61,907 nt of DNA, taken from JBOFDK01 sp051646925. Its GTDB lineage: Bacteria; Bacillota; Clostridia; Lachnospirales; Cellulosilyticaceae. The translations under genes were made by a program, and so were the position numbers. Positions 51,400-60,063 of the stretch are shown here, piece after piece. A model generated the notes under the pieces. It was not told the origin of the DNA. It made no database searches and saw nothing but the letters and a program-made list of their open reading frames with translations. Numbering within the stretch: the stretch's first letter is position 1; every line of letters begins with the position of its first letter. Location: assembly GCA_051646925.1 (NCBI GenBank), contig JBOFDK010000015.1, positions 1 through 61,907 on the forward strand, given 5' to 3'.

Positions 51400-52713
51400 A
51401 TGAAAGGTTATATTGAAATATTAGACGTATTCGCACGTGAAGTATTAGATTCTAGAGCAAATCCAACAATAGAGGTAGAAGTTATCGTAGAAGGTGATTT
51501 TGTAGGGCGAGCGATAGTACCTTCAGGAGCATCTACAGGCGAACTTGAAGCTATTGAACTTCGTGATGGAGATGAAAATCGTTATTTAGGAAAAGGTGTT
51601 GAAAAAGCTGTTGCAAATGTAAATGACATTATAGCAGAAGAAGTTATCGGTATGAATGCGCTTGACCAAGCGAGTATTGATAAATTAATGATAGACCTTG
51701 ATGGAACAGAAAATAAAAGTAAGCTAGGTGCAAATGCTATACTTGGCGTATCAATGGCAGTGGCAAAAGCAGCAGCAGAAGCTCTTCAAATGCCACTTTA
51801 TCAATATCTTGGTGGTGTAAATGCAAAAGTATTGCCAGTGCCAATGATGAATATTTTAAATGGTGGTGAGCATGCTGATAATACAGTAGATCTTCAAGAA
51901 TTTATGATTATGCCTGTTGGGGCACCATCATTTAAAGAAGGTTTACGTATGTGTTGTGAAGTTTACCATACATTAAAAAAAGTATTAAACGGAAAAGGTC
52001 TTGCAACAGGTGTTGGTGATGAAGGTGGTTTTGCACCAGACCTTGCAACGTCAGAGGAAGTTTTAGAAATTATAGTAGAAGCTATGAAGCAAGCAGGATA
52101 TGAGCCAGGTCGTGATATGCGTATTGCTATGGACCCAGCAGCATCTGAATTATACACTAAAGAAGGAAATTATTACTTCAAAGGTGAGTCAAAAATGAAA
52201 GGTACTGAAATTACTAGAACATCAGCTGAAATGGTAGATTACTATGAGAATTTAGTTAATAAATTCCCTATTATATCTATTGAAGATGGACTAGGAGAAA
52301 AAGACTGGGATGGTTGGAAATTATTAACTGAACGTCTTGGACATAGAATTCAACTAGTAGGTGATGACTTATTTGTTACGAATACAGCAATTTTAGAAAA
52401 AGGTATTGAAAGAGGTGTAGCTAACTCAATACTTATCAAAGTAAATCAAATAGGTACATTAACAGAAACGTTTAATGCTATTGAAATGGCAAATCGTTCA
52501 GGATATACAGCAGTTATATCACATCGTTCAGGTGAATCAGAAGATGCAACAATTGCAGATATTGTAGTTGCGGTGAATGCAGGTCAAATTAAGACAGGAG
52601 CACCTGCGCGTTCTGACCGGGTTGCAAAATATAACCAACTTCTTAGAATAGAAGAAGAGTTAGATGAAGTAGCAGAATACAGAGGACTTAAATCATTTTT
52701 CAATTTAAAATAG
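51400..52713 (+). CDS. eno: Enolase (437 aa)
   Basis: AREVLDSRANPTIEVEV, the substrate loop PSGASTGELEAIELRDGD, NGGEHADNTVDLQEFMIMP, VGDEGGFAPDL, metal ligands in SIEDGLGEKDW and GDDLFVTN, and the catalytic lysine in ILIKVNQIGT. ATG 51400 is preferred to an in-frame TTG 6 nt earlier because GAGAGGAG is 8 nt upstream of the ATG. Confidence 0.98.
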   Translation: MKGYIEILDVFAREVLDSRANPTIEVEVIVEGDFVGRAIVPSGASTGELEAIELRDGDENRYLGKGVEKAVANVNDIIAEEVIGMNALDQASIDKLMIDLDGTENKSKLGANAILGVSMAVAKAAAEALQMPLYQYLGGVNAKVLPVPMMNILNGGEHADNTVDLQEFMIMPVGAPSFKEGLRMCCEVYHTLKKVLNGKGLATGVGDEGGFAPDLATSEEVLEIIVEAMKQAGYEPGRDMRIAMDPAASELYTKEGNYYFKGESKMKGTEITRTSAEMVDYYENLVNKFPIISIEDGLGEKDWDGWKLLTERLGHRIQLVGDDLFVTNTAILEKGIERGVANSILIKVNQIGTLTETFNAIEMANRSGYTAVISHRSGESEDATIADIVVAVNAGQIKTGAPARSDRVAKYNQLLRIEEELDEVAEYRGLKSFFNLK

Positions 52714-52726
52714 AATATTAAAAAAA

Positions 52727-52781
52727 TAAAAAAGACAAAAGATAGCCGTAGTAGTACATTCGGCTATTTTTTGTCTTTTTT
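52727..52781 (+). terminator. Terminator of eno
   Basis: AAAAAGACAAAA.GATAGCCG pairs with CGGCTATTTTTTGTCTTTTT around a 14-nt loop. Confidence 0.9.
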
Positions 52782-52869
52782 AATACAAAAAATACTAGAC
52801 AATAAAGAAAAATAAAGTATATACTAAATAAGTAATTTATTATAATACTATATGAAAAAGAGGTGTAAT

Positions 52870-54564
52870 ATGACATTTGAACAATATCCGTATAAAAGAC
52901 CAGATTTTGATGCGATGGAAAAAGAAGTATACCGAATAGTTGAACAATTGCAAAATACAAAAACAGTAGAAGAGCAAATAAAAATGATAGATGAAGTACA
53001 TCAACTAATAAATGATGTTGATACACAGTCTAACTTAGCGTATATTCGTTATAGTATTAATACAAAAGATACATTTTATGAAAAAGAAAATGAATATTGG
53101 GATGAGTATGCACCTAAGTATGAAGAAGTATCAAGTGTTTTTAAAAAAGCACTAGTTGCATCAGCATTTAAAAAAGAATTAGAGAAGCATTATGGTAAAC
53201 AATATTTTGATATAATAGAATCAGAGCTTCGTACTTTTTCACCAGATGTATGTGATGAAATGGCAGAAGAAAACAAACTTACATCAAAGTATAATAAATT
53301 AATATCAAGTGCAGAATTAGAATTTAATGGACAAACATATAATTTGTCGGGCTTAAGACCATTTATGATTTCGGAAGATCGCGAAACAAGACGTAAAGCA
53401 TACGAAGTATCACAAAGTTTCTTTGAAGCAAATGAAAAAGAAATTGATGATATTTTTGATAAGTTAGTAAAATTAAGAGATACAATTGCAAAAAAATTAG
53501 GTTTTGAATCGTATGTGGAATATGGTTATATGAGAATGAAGCGTACGGATTATAATAAAAATATGGTTGCAAATTTTAGAAAACAAGTTAAAAAATCAAT
53601 AGTACCAGAAGCAACAAAACTATACGAACAGCAAAAATCACGATTAGGATTAGATGTTCTTAAATATTATGATGAGGATTTTGAATTTTCAACAGGAAAT
53701 GCAACACCACAAGGTGATGCAGATTTTATCGTTGAAAATGGAAAAATTATGTATAGTGAATTATCAAAAGAAACAAAAGAATTTTTTGACTTTATGATAA
53801 ATAATGATTTGATGGATTTAACTACAAAAGCAGGAAAACAAGCTGGAGGATATTGTACATTTATTCCAGAATATAAAGCTCCATTTATATTTTCAAATTT
53901 TAATGGAACATCTGGTGATATAGATGTATTAACTCATGAAGCAGGTCATGCGTTTCAAGTTTATCAATCAAGACACATAGATGTACCTTCTCTAAACTGG
54001 CCAACATATGAAAGTGCAGAAATTCATTCTATGAGTATGGAATTTATTACATGGCCTTGGATGGAACGTTTTTTTGGAAATGATACAACGAAATACAAAT
54101 ACAGTCATTTAGCAAGTGCAATTAAATTTATTCCTTATGGTGTAGTTGTAGATGAGTTCCAACACTATGTATATGAAAATGTTGATGCAACACCTGAAGA
54201 AAGAAAAGCAGCATGGAGAAAAATAGAAAAAGAATATTTACCACATAAAAATTATGAAGGGTGCGATATTTTAGAGAGTGGTACATGGTGGTTTAAGCAA
54301 GGTCATATTTTCAAAACACCATTTTATTATATTGATTATACGTTAGCACAAATTTGCGCACTTCAATTTTGGAAAAAAATGCAACATAACCGTGAAGAGG
54401 GTTGGCAAGATTATCTTAATATTTCAAACAAGGGAGGAACATTATCTTTCCTAGGACTTGTAAAAGAAGGTAATTTAATTTCTCCTTTTGAAGAAGGTTG
54501 TGTAGATAATATTATTGAAGATATTACAAAGTGGCTTGAAAATATAGATGATAGATCGTTATAA
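52870..54564 (+). CDS. M3 family oligoendopeptidase (564 aa)
   Basis: Zinc metallopeptidase of the PepF/M3B type: HEAGH at H356-H360 in VLTHEAGHAFQVYQ with the downstream zinc glutamate in ESAEIHSMSMEF, and the typical IDYTLAQICALQFWKKM near the C-terminus. Length is normal. It degrades short peptides in the cytoplasm; no signal peptide. ATG 52870 follows AAGAGGTG; an in-frame ATG at 52852 would remove the ribosome site. Confidence 0.95.
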   Translation: MTFEQYPYKRPDFDAMEKEVYRIVEQLQNTKTVEEQIKMIDEVHQLINDVDTQSNLAYIRYSINTKDTFYEKENEYWDEYAPKYEEVSSVFKKALVASAFKKELEKHYGKQYFDIIESELRTFSPDVCDEMAEENKLTSKYNKLISSAELEFNGQTYNLSGLRPFMISEDRETRRKAYEVSQSFFEANEKEIDDIFDKLVKLRDTIAKKLGFESYVEYGYMRMKRTDYNKNMVANFRKQVKKSIVPEATKLYEQQKSRLGLDVLKYYDEDFEFSTGNATPQGDADFIVENGKIMYSELSKETKEFFDFMINNDLMDLTTKAGKQAGGYCTFIPEYKAPFIFSNFNGTSGDIDVLTHEAGHAFQVYQSRHIDVPSLNWPTYESAEIHSMSMEFITWPWMERFFGNDTTKYKYSHLASAIKFIPYGVVVDEFQHYVYENVDATPEERKAAWRKIEKEYLPHKNYEGCDILESGTWWFKQGHIFKTPFYYIDYTLAQICALQFWKKMQHNREEGWQDYLNISNKGGTLSFLGLVKEGNLISPFEEGCVDNIIEDITKWLENIDDRSL

Positions 54565-54566
54565 AA

Positions 54567-54611
54567 TAAAAAGCAATGGAGAACTTATTATAAGTCCTCC
54601 ATTGCTTTTTT
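54567..54611. terminator. Bidirectional terminator between convergent genes
   Basis: AAAAAGCAATGGAGGACTTAT-like arms (AAAGCAATGGAG/CTCCATTGCTTT) with T6; serves the peptidase gene and the secreted-protein gene. Confidence 0.9.
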
Positions 54612-54626
54612 GTTTGTATAAAATAT

Positions 54627-55850
54627 TTATTCAAAATCACCTAAAAGATAACGATGAAATGGTGCATCTACCCATGTTGGAATTTGTGCAATAGGTGTGT
54701 TAGTAAGTTTTTCAAGACCTAGCTTTACATTTTCAGCATTTTCAGAAAGAGCAAAAGTAGTAAGTCGCTTATCACCCATATTTATAACGTTGTTTGTAAT
54801 GTATTCATAGTTTGGCATTTCGATTGTTGATGTATAAAGTGGTTGCCACCATGAACCGTGAAGAAGTGCTTTACCTTCAGGATTAGAAGTGTTTTTCTTA
54901 GCATAATCAGTAATGATAGTATCAAATTTAGTTTTATCTTCTATATTTGAAAACTCAAGTACAAGATCATATTCCGCAGCGTAAGTTATATAAAAATCAG
55001 TAGCTTCTTCGCGTACTTCGTATTGAGGTGAAGCTTCTGGTATTGGACCCCATTCGATTAAATATTCATAAGCTGATGTTTTTGGTTCAAGTTGAACTTT
55101 TGCAACAATTTCTTCGCTATTTAATAAACCGATTAATTGTGCAGCGTGTTTAATATCTGAATGACCGTAGCGAAGAGTTAATTCAGGTAAAAAACGAGCA
55201 TCATTTTTTGAAGCTAAAATATTATATCCTGTAACAAGTCCAGATTTAACAGCTTCATTTCCGATTGTTTGAAGAGTTTCATCTGTAATAATTTCAACGC
55301 TATTCCATGTTTTGTAAAGATTAGATATAATCATTGGGTCATTTGAATGACCAATCATATTACGCCCTTGACCACGAGTTGTTAAAGCGCACAGAACTAA
55401 ACCATATGCATCTGTATCAGTAATATTCTTTTTTAAAGAAACGTTAGAAATTTTTGTAGCATCGATAATATTTGTATCTAGAGCTGCTGCAACGTACTGA
55501 ACGTATTTTGAATCAATAGTAGAATTAATTTTATATGTATTTTTTAAACGATTTCTAGCTTTTTTAGTAGAGTATGTATGAGCAAGCTCTTCAAAATCAC
55601 TTGCATCAACTAACATTTTAATAGCTTCATAACCAGTTACACTGCTAAGCTTTGTATCGTATGTTAAATCTAAACCAACAGTTGTATCAAGAGCAGTTAT
55701 AAGTTCATCAGATGATATACTAGTATTTAATGAAGATAAATTATAATAATGATTTAAGTACTGCTGAGTAATAGGTGTCGCTTGTAGTAATGGTGCAATT
55801 GAAAAAATTGTTGCCATACTAAGTCCGATGATTTTGTTTGAAAGTTTCAT
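54627..55850 (-). CDS. Secreted protein of unknown function (407 aa)
   Basis: Signal peptide at residues 1-24 (MKLSNKIIGLSMATIFSIAPLLQA). The mature part is acidic, mostly helical in the first 200 residues and mixed after; TGYEAIKMLVDASDFEELAHTYS and TDTDAYGLVLCALTTRGQGRNM are vaguely like S-layer-homology helices but lack a convincing SLH motif. The C-terminal half includes GSWWQPLYTSTIEMPNYEYI. No catalytic motif seen. Start ATG behind AGGAGGC. Monocistronic. Confidence 0.8.
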   Translation of the reverse strand: MKLSNKIIGLSMATIFSIAPLLQATPITQQYLNHYYNLSSLNTSISSDELITALDTTVGLDLTYDTKLSSVTGYEAIKMLVDASDFEELAHTYSTKKARNRLKNTYKINSTIDSKYVQYVAAALDTNIIDATKISNVSLKKNITDTDAYGLVLCALTTRGQGRNMIGHSNDPMIISNLYKTWNSVEIITDETLQTIGNEAVKSGLVTGYNILASKNDARFLPELTLRYGHSDIKHAAQLIGLLNSEEIVAKVQLEPKTSAYEYLIEWGPIPEASPQYEVREEATDFYITYAAEYDLVLEFSNIEDKTKFDTIITDYAKKNTSNPEGKALLHGSWWQPLYTSTIEMPNYEYITNNVINMGDKRLTTFALSENAENVKLGLEKLTNTPIAQIPTWVDAPFHRYLLGDFE

Positions 55851-55969
55851 AAAGCCTCCTGTAAGTAAGTAATAATGATATATATAGTTATACAGTAAAG
55901 CTAAGAAAAAGTCAAACGTTTAAACAGTTTTAGGTAATAATGTTCGGTATTGTTAAAGCGTAACTGTAC

Positions 55970-55998
55970 TTGCAAAATAAGACGTGCTATGATATGAT
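55970..55998 (+). promoter_or_regulatory. Promoter of secG
   Basis: TTGCAA (55970-55975), 17-nt spacer, TATGAT (55993-55998), 39 nt before the ATG. Confidence 0.6.
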
Positions 55999-56036
55999 GA
56001 AAGCAGTGTAAAAATGCATTTTAAGGAGGCAAGGCC

Positions 56037-56273
56037 ATGGAAATTTTAAAAATGGTTATTGCAGGAGTATACGTAATAACAGCGATTGCTATTATTATTA
56101 TTGTACTTCTTCAAGAAGGCAAATCAGCAGGACTTGGAGCGACGTTTGCAACGCAACAAGAAAGTTATTGGTCAAAAAATAAGAAAAATACCTTAGAAGG
56201 TAAGTTCGAAAAATGGACAAAAATTACAGCTGCTTTATTTATCATTTTAGCTTTGCTTTTAATGATTTTATAA
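56037..56273 (+). CDS. secG: Preprotein translocase subunit SecG (78 aa)
   Basis: Two membrane helices (about 4-22 and 58-77) joined by a cytoplasmic loop with LLQEGKSAGLGATFATQQESYWSKNKKNTLEGKFEKWT, the SecG signature. AAGGAGG ribosome site. Followed by its own terminator and then rnr, a pairing common in Firmicutes (secG-rnr-smpB), although smpB is not next here. Confidence 0.95.
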   Translation: MEILKMVIAGVYVITAIAIIIIVLLQEGKSAGLGATFATQQESYWSKNKKNTLEGKFEKWTKITAALFIILALLLMIL

Positions 56274-56279
56274 GTGCTA

Positions 56280-56318
56280 AAGAAGGATGGAGCGTATGAT
56301 ACGCAACATCCTTTTTTT
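56280..56318 (+). terminator. Terminator of secG
   Basis: AAAGAAGGATG-gagcgtatgatacgcaa-CATCCTTTTTTT with an inner GCGTAT/ATACGC stem. Confidence 0.9.
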
Positions 56319-56513
56319 ATAAATGGGCATAATAATACTAAAAAAGTAAATATATAAAAAGTTAAGGGGATAGTAGTAGTTAATATTAAAAAAATATATA
56401 CTAACGACAGTAATATAAACATAAATGCAAGTATAAATATAGATATAAATAATTTTAAGTAATTATAATGATATTAATAGTAATGTGTTTAAGACTATGA
56501 AAGAGGTGACAAT

Positions 56514-58706
56514 ATGCAATCAAATGAATCAAACGAATTAAATAATAGTGCATTAAATGAAGAACGTAAAAAGAAAATACTTGATTTATTACATGCTCCA
56601 ACATACAAGCCTATGAAAATAAAAGAAATATGTATTTTATTACAGGTACACAAAGACGATAGACCAATTCTTGAAGAATTGATAGGCGAACTTATTCGTG
56701 AAGGAAAAATTATTAGAAATAAACGTGGTAAATTTATAGAACCGGCAAAACTTAACTTTTGGACAGGTACTTATGTAGGACATCAAAAAGGTTTTGGATT
56801 TTTAGTTATGGAAGGCGAAGAAAAAGATTTATTTATTCCCGCATCAGCTGTAAATGGTGCAATGCATAAAGATACTGTTATGTGTCGTATTACAAAACCA
56901 CAAGTAGGTGAAAAACGTGCAGAAGGTGAAGTTGTTAAAATAATAGCACGTGGCCCGCAATGTATAGTAGGGACATATGAACAAAGTCAAAATTTTGGAT
57001 TTGTTGTACCTGATGAAAATAAATATTCAAGAGATATTTTTATTCCAAAAAAATTCAATAAAAATGCTGTTACAGGTCATAAAGTACTTGTAGAAATTAT
57101 TGATTGGGCAGAAGAAAAACGTAATCCTGAAGGTAAAGTAATTAGTATACTAGGACATATGAATGACCCAGGAGTTGATATTTTATCAATTATTTATCAA
57201 TATGATTTGCCAACGGAGTTCCCAGTAGAAGTTATGCAACAAGTAGATACAATTCCCGCAGAAATTAGTGACCGCGATAAAAAAGGCAGAACAGATATGC
57301 GTCATGTTCAAATGGTTACGATTGATGGAGAAGACGCAAAAGATTTAGATGATGCAATTTCTATCGAGCGTCTTGATAATGGATGGCATAGGTTAGGTGT
57401 GCATATTGCAGATGTAACTCACTATGTAACTGATCGTTCAGAACTTGATAAAGAAGCACTAGAACGAGGAACTAGTATTTATTTAGTTGACCGTGTAATT
57501 CCAATGTTACCTCATCAACTAAGCAATGGTATATGTTCATTAAATGCTGGGGTTGATCGTTTAGCATTAAGTTGTATTATGGATATTGATCCAAAAGGAT
57601 ATGTTCAATCACACCAAATTCACGAAACTGTTATTAAAATAGATGAGAGAATGAGTTATACAAATGTAAAAAAAATATTACTAAATGAAGATGAAGACGG
57701 TAGTTTGAAAAAAAGGTATGCGGACTTTATCCCTATGTTTGAAGAAATGGAAATTTTAGCAGCAAGGTTACGAAACAAACGTAGTAAACGTGGTGCAATT
57801 GACTTTGATTTTCCAGAAACTAAAATTATTTTAGATAGAGACGGTACACCTGTAGAAATTAAACCGTATGACCGTAATGTAGCGACTAAAATTATAGAAG
57901 AGTTTATGCTTGTTTGTAATGAAACTATTGCAGAAGATTATTTTTGGCAAGAAAAGCCATTTTTGTATCGTTCTCACGAAGATCCTGATCCAGAAAAAAT
58001 TATGGCACTTCAAGAACTTATGAATAGTTTTGGATATACAATCAAGATGGGTGCTAAAACACATCCTAAAGATATGCAAAAAGTTTTAGAAGTAATTGAG
58101 GATAAACCAGAAGAAAATATATTAAGCCATTTATTATTAAGATCAATGAAGCAAGCGCGATACACACCAGAATGTAATGGACATTTTGGACTTGCAGCAA
58201 AATATTATTCACACTTTACATCACCAATTAGAAGATATCCAGACTTACAAATTCATCGTATTATAAAAATGAATTTGCGTGGTAAATTACAAGGCAAAAA
58301 TGAAGAAAATCTTTTTGCTCGTATGCCAGAAGTTGCAACAAAATCATCACTTAGAGAACGCCGTGCAGAAGAAGCAGAACGTGAAACAATTAAACTTAAA
58401 AAAGTTCAATATATGGAACAATATCAAGGCGAAATATTTGAAGGTACAATAATAAGCACAACATCATGGGGTGTTTATGTTGAACTAGATAATACTGTTG
58501 AAGGGTTAGTTCATGTAAATGAAATGGATGATGATTACTATGTTTATGATGAACCAGCTCATAGATTTGTAGGTAAGCAAACTAAAAAGATTTATCAATT
58601 AGGCGAAAGAGTAATGGTAAGAATTATTAAAACAGATCGCTTGACAAGAACGATTGATTTTAGATTTGTTGACGAAGAAGATGATTATGAAGAATTAGAT
58701 TATTAA
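56514..58706 (+). CDS. rnr: Ribonuclease R (730 aa)
   Basis: N-terminal helical RNase R domain (about 15-75), two cold-shock domains (FWTGTYVGHQKGFGFLVMEG and CIVGTYEQSQNFGFVVPDE), the RNB catalytic domain beginning at VTIDGEDAKDLDDAISIE with the metal aspartates, FTSPIRRYPDLQIHRI, and the S1 domain (GEIFEGTIISTTSWGVYVELDN) near 640-715. 3'-5' exoribonuclease for structured RNA. ATG behind AAGAGGTGA. The expected neighbour smpB is absent downstream. The 195-bp gap before it is AT-rich with degenerate ATATAAATA repeats. Confidence 0.97.
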   Translation: MQSNESNELNNSALNEERKKKILDLLHAPTYKPMKIKEICILLQVHKDDRPILEELIGELIREGKIIRNKRGKFIEPAKLNFWTGTYVGHQKGFGFLVMEGEEKDLFIPASAVNGAMHKDTVMCRITKPQVGEKRAEGEVVKIIARGPQCIVGTYEQSQNFGFVVPDENKYSRDIFIPKKFNKNAVTGHKVLVEIIDWAEEKRNPEGKVISILGHMNDPGVDILSIIYQYDLPTEFPVEVMQQVDTIPAEISDRDKKGRTDMRHVQMVTIDGEDAKDLDDAISIERLDNGWHRLGVHIADVTHYVTDRSELDKEALERGTSIYLVDRVIPMLPHQLSNGICSLNAGVDRLALSCIMDIDPKGYVQSHQIHETVIKIDERMSYTNVKKILLNEDEDGSLKKRYADFIPMFEEMEILAARLRNKRSKRGAIDFDFPETKIILDRDGTPVEIKPYDRNVATKIIEEFMLVCNETIAEDYFWQEKPFLYRSHEDPDPEKIMALQELMNSFGYTIKMGAKTHPKDMQKVLEVIEDKPEENILSHLLLRSMKQARYTPECNGHFGLAAKYYSHFTSPIRRYPDLQIHRIIKMNLRGKLQGKNEENLFARMPEVATKSSLRERRAEEAERETIKLKKVQYMEQYQGEIFEGTIISTTSWGVYVELDNTVEGLVHVNEMDDDYYVYDEPAHRFVGKQTKKIYQLGERVMVRIIKTDRLTRTIDFRFVDEEDDYEELDY

Positions 58707-58795
58707 AATGAAAAAGATATACAAAAAGGTTACTTGCACAGAAATATGATAAAACTAAATAATTTTTAAGTGAGTACTAATTAATAGAGCAAATA

Positions 58796-58836
58796 AAAAC
58801 GACCGTATGGGGTAAAAACCATATGGTCGTTTTTTA
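58796..58836 (+). terminator. Terminator of rnr
   Basis: AAAACGACCGTATGG pairs with CCATATGGTCGTTTT around a short loop, with T6. Confidence 0.9.
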
Positions 58837-58906
58837 TTTGTTTTTTTATTTATCAATATTTAAATAGTTAAAAAATAATATAAGTACAAATTAATCTCTA
58901 TCATGT

Positions 58907-59047
58907 TTTCGCTAACTCAATTTAACAAAATAAATACATATTACAGCATATTTAAAATGGTGGAATATGTATTTATTTTATACAGATTTACAAATGGATT
59001 ATGTCTATCACAAACTAGCCATTAATGGTTGTCATTTTATAGCGAAA
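58907..59047. other. Gene-free segment with nested inverted repeats
   Basis: TTTCGCTA (58907-58914) pairs with TAGCGAAA (59040-59047). Inside lie a perfect 16-bp stem AAAATAAATACATATT/AATATGTATTTATTTT (58927-58942, 58964-58979) and the palindrome CCATTAATGG (59019-59028). It may be a structured RNA or a binding region. No promoter or reading frame is convincing. The remaining 58837-59370 gap holds the 40-bp array. Confidence 0.4.
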
Positions 59048-59080
59048 TAAATAATGTATATATTTTACATGATATTACAT

Positions 59081-59290
59081 TAACCCGGGTAATAATACAA
59101 AAAAAGATAAGAAGTAGAATAGATAACAATATTGACGGGAAATGAAATAATAAGCATAATAATAAGTAATATTGATGGGAAATAATGCAATTAGTAAAAT
59201 AATAAATAATACTGTCGGGAAATGATATAACGTGTCGAATAAGAAAAGATACCGATGGGAAATAATACAATAAATGAAGAAATCGTAAGA
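59081..59290 (+). repeat. Degenerate 40-bp direct repeat array, five units
   Basis: The core (G/C)GGGAAATRATRYAA recurs with GGGA at 59137, 59177, 59217 and 59257, that is exactly every 40 bp, and a diverged first unit (GGGTAATAATACAA at 59087) sits 50 bp upstream. Outside the core the units share little more than AT-richness. The array ends about 80 bp before the response-regulator start codon. Confidence 0.75.
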
Positions 59291-59370
59291 TTTAGGATAA
59301 ACATATTGTAAGAAAGACTAGTTATAATTAAAAAAGTAGAAATAATAAATACATGGAGCGGAGGGAAAAG

Positions 59371-60063
59371 ATGTATACCATATTGGTATGTGATGATGAT
59401 CAAGCAATTGTAAATAGTATTTGTTTGCATCTTGGAAAAGAAGGATATAACACTATAAAATGTTATGATGGAATGCAGGCAATAAAAGCGTTAGAAGAAT
59501 ATACAGTTCACTTAATTTTAATGGATATTATGATGCCCAAATTAGATGGGTTATCAACAACGTTAAAGATAAGACAAGAACATAATGTTCCAATTATTAT
59601 GTTATCGGCTAAAAGTGAAGATACAGACAAAATTGCAGGATTAAGCTTTGGAGCAGATGATTATATTACAAAACCATTTAATACATTCGAACTTATTGCA
59701 CGTATAAAAAGTCAATTACGACGATATACAGAACTTGGAAGTATGGTTGAAACAGAAAAAATAATGATTACAGGTGGACTATGTGTTGATGTTACAAAAC
59801 AGTGTGTTACTGTAGATGGTCAAATAGTAAGATTAACACCAACAGAATACAAAATTTTAGAATATTTGATGCGTCATATAAATAGTGTATGTACAATAAA
59901 TCAAATATATGAACATGTATGGCAAGAACAAGCTTTTCAAGCTGAAAATACAGTCGCAGTTCATATTAGAAGATTGCGAGAAAAAATAGAAATTAATACG
60001 AAAGATCCAAAATATATAAAGGTGGTGTGGGGCAGTGGTTATATGGTTCAAAAAAATAACTAG
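59371..60063 (+). CDS. OmpR/PhoB-type response regulator (230 aa)
   Basis: Receiver domain 1-120: LVCDDD acidic pocket, phospho-acceptor Asp in LILMDIMMPKLDG (about residue 52), switch Ser in MLSAKSEDTD and Lys in YITKPF. Winged-helix DNA-binding domain 130-228: VRLTPTEYKILEYLMRH and NTVAVHIRRLREKIE...VWGSGYMV. ATG 59371 follows GGAGGG. The sensor kinase gene overlaps its 3' end. Targets unknown, but the 40-bp array just upstream is a natural candidate. Confidence 0.96.
   Translation: MYTILVCDDDQAIVNSICLHLGKEGYNTIKCYDGMQAIKALEEYTVHLILMDIMMPKLDGLSTTLKIRQEHNVPIIMLSAKSEDTDKIAGLSFGADDYITKPFNTFELIARIKSQLRRYTELGSMVETEKIMITGGLCVDVTKQCVTVDGQIVRLTPTEYKILEYLMRHINSVCTINQIYEHVWQEQAFQAENTVAVHIRRLREKIEINTKDPKYIKVVWGSGYMVQKNN

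Noticed and set aside
59081..59290. CRISPR array
   Set aside because: The 40-bp spacing is CRISPR-like, but the shared core is only about 14 bp and degenerate, the spacers are AT-rich and partly similar, and no cas gene is near.
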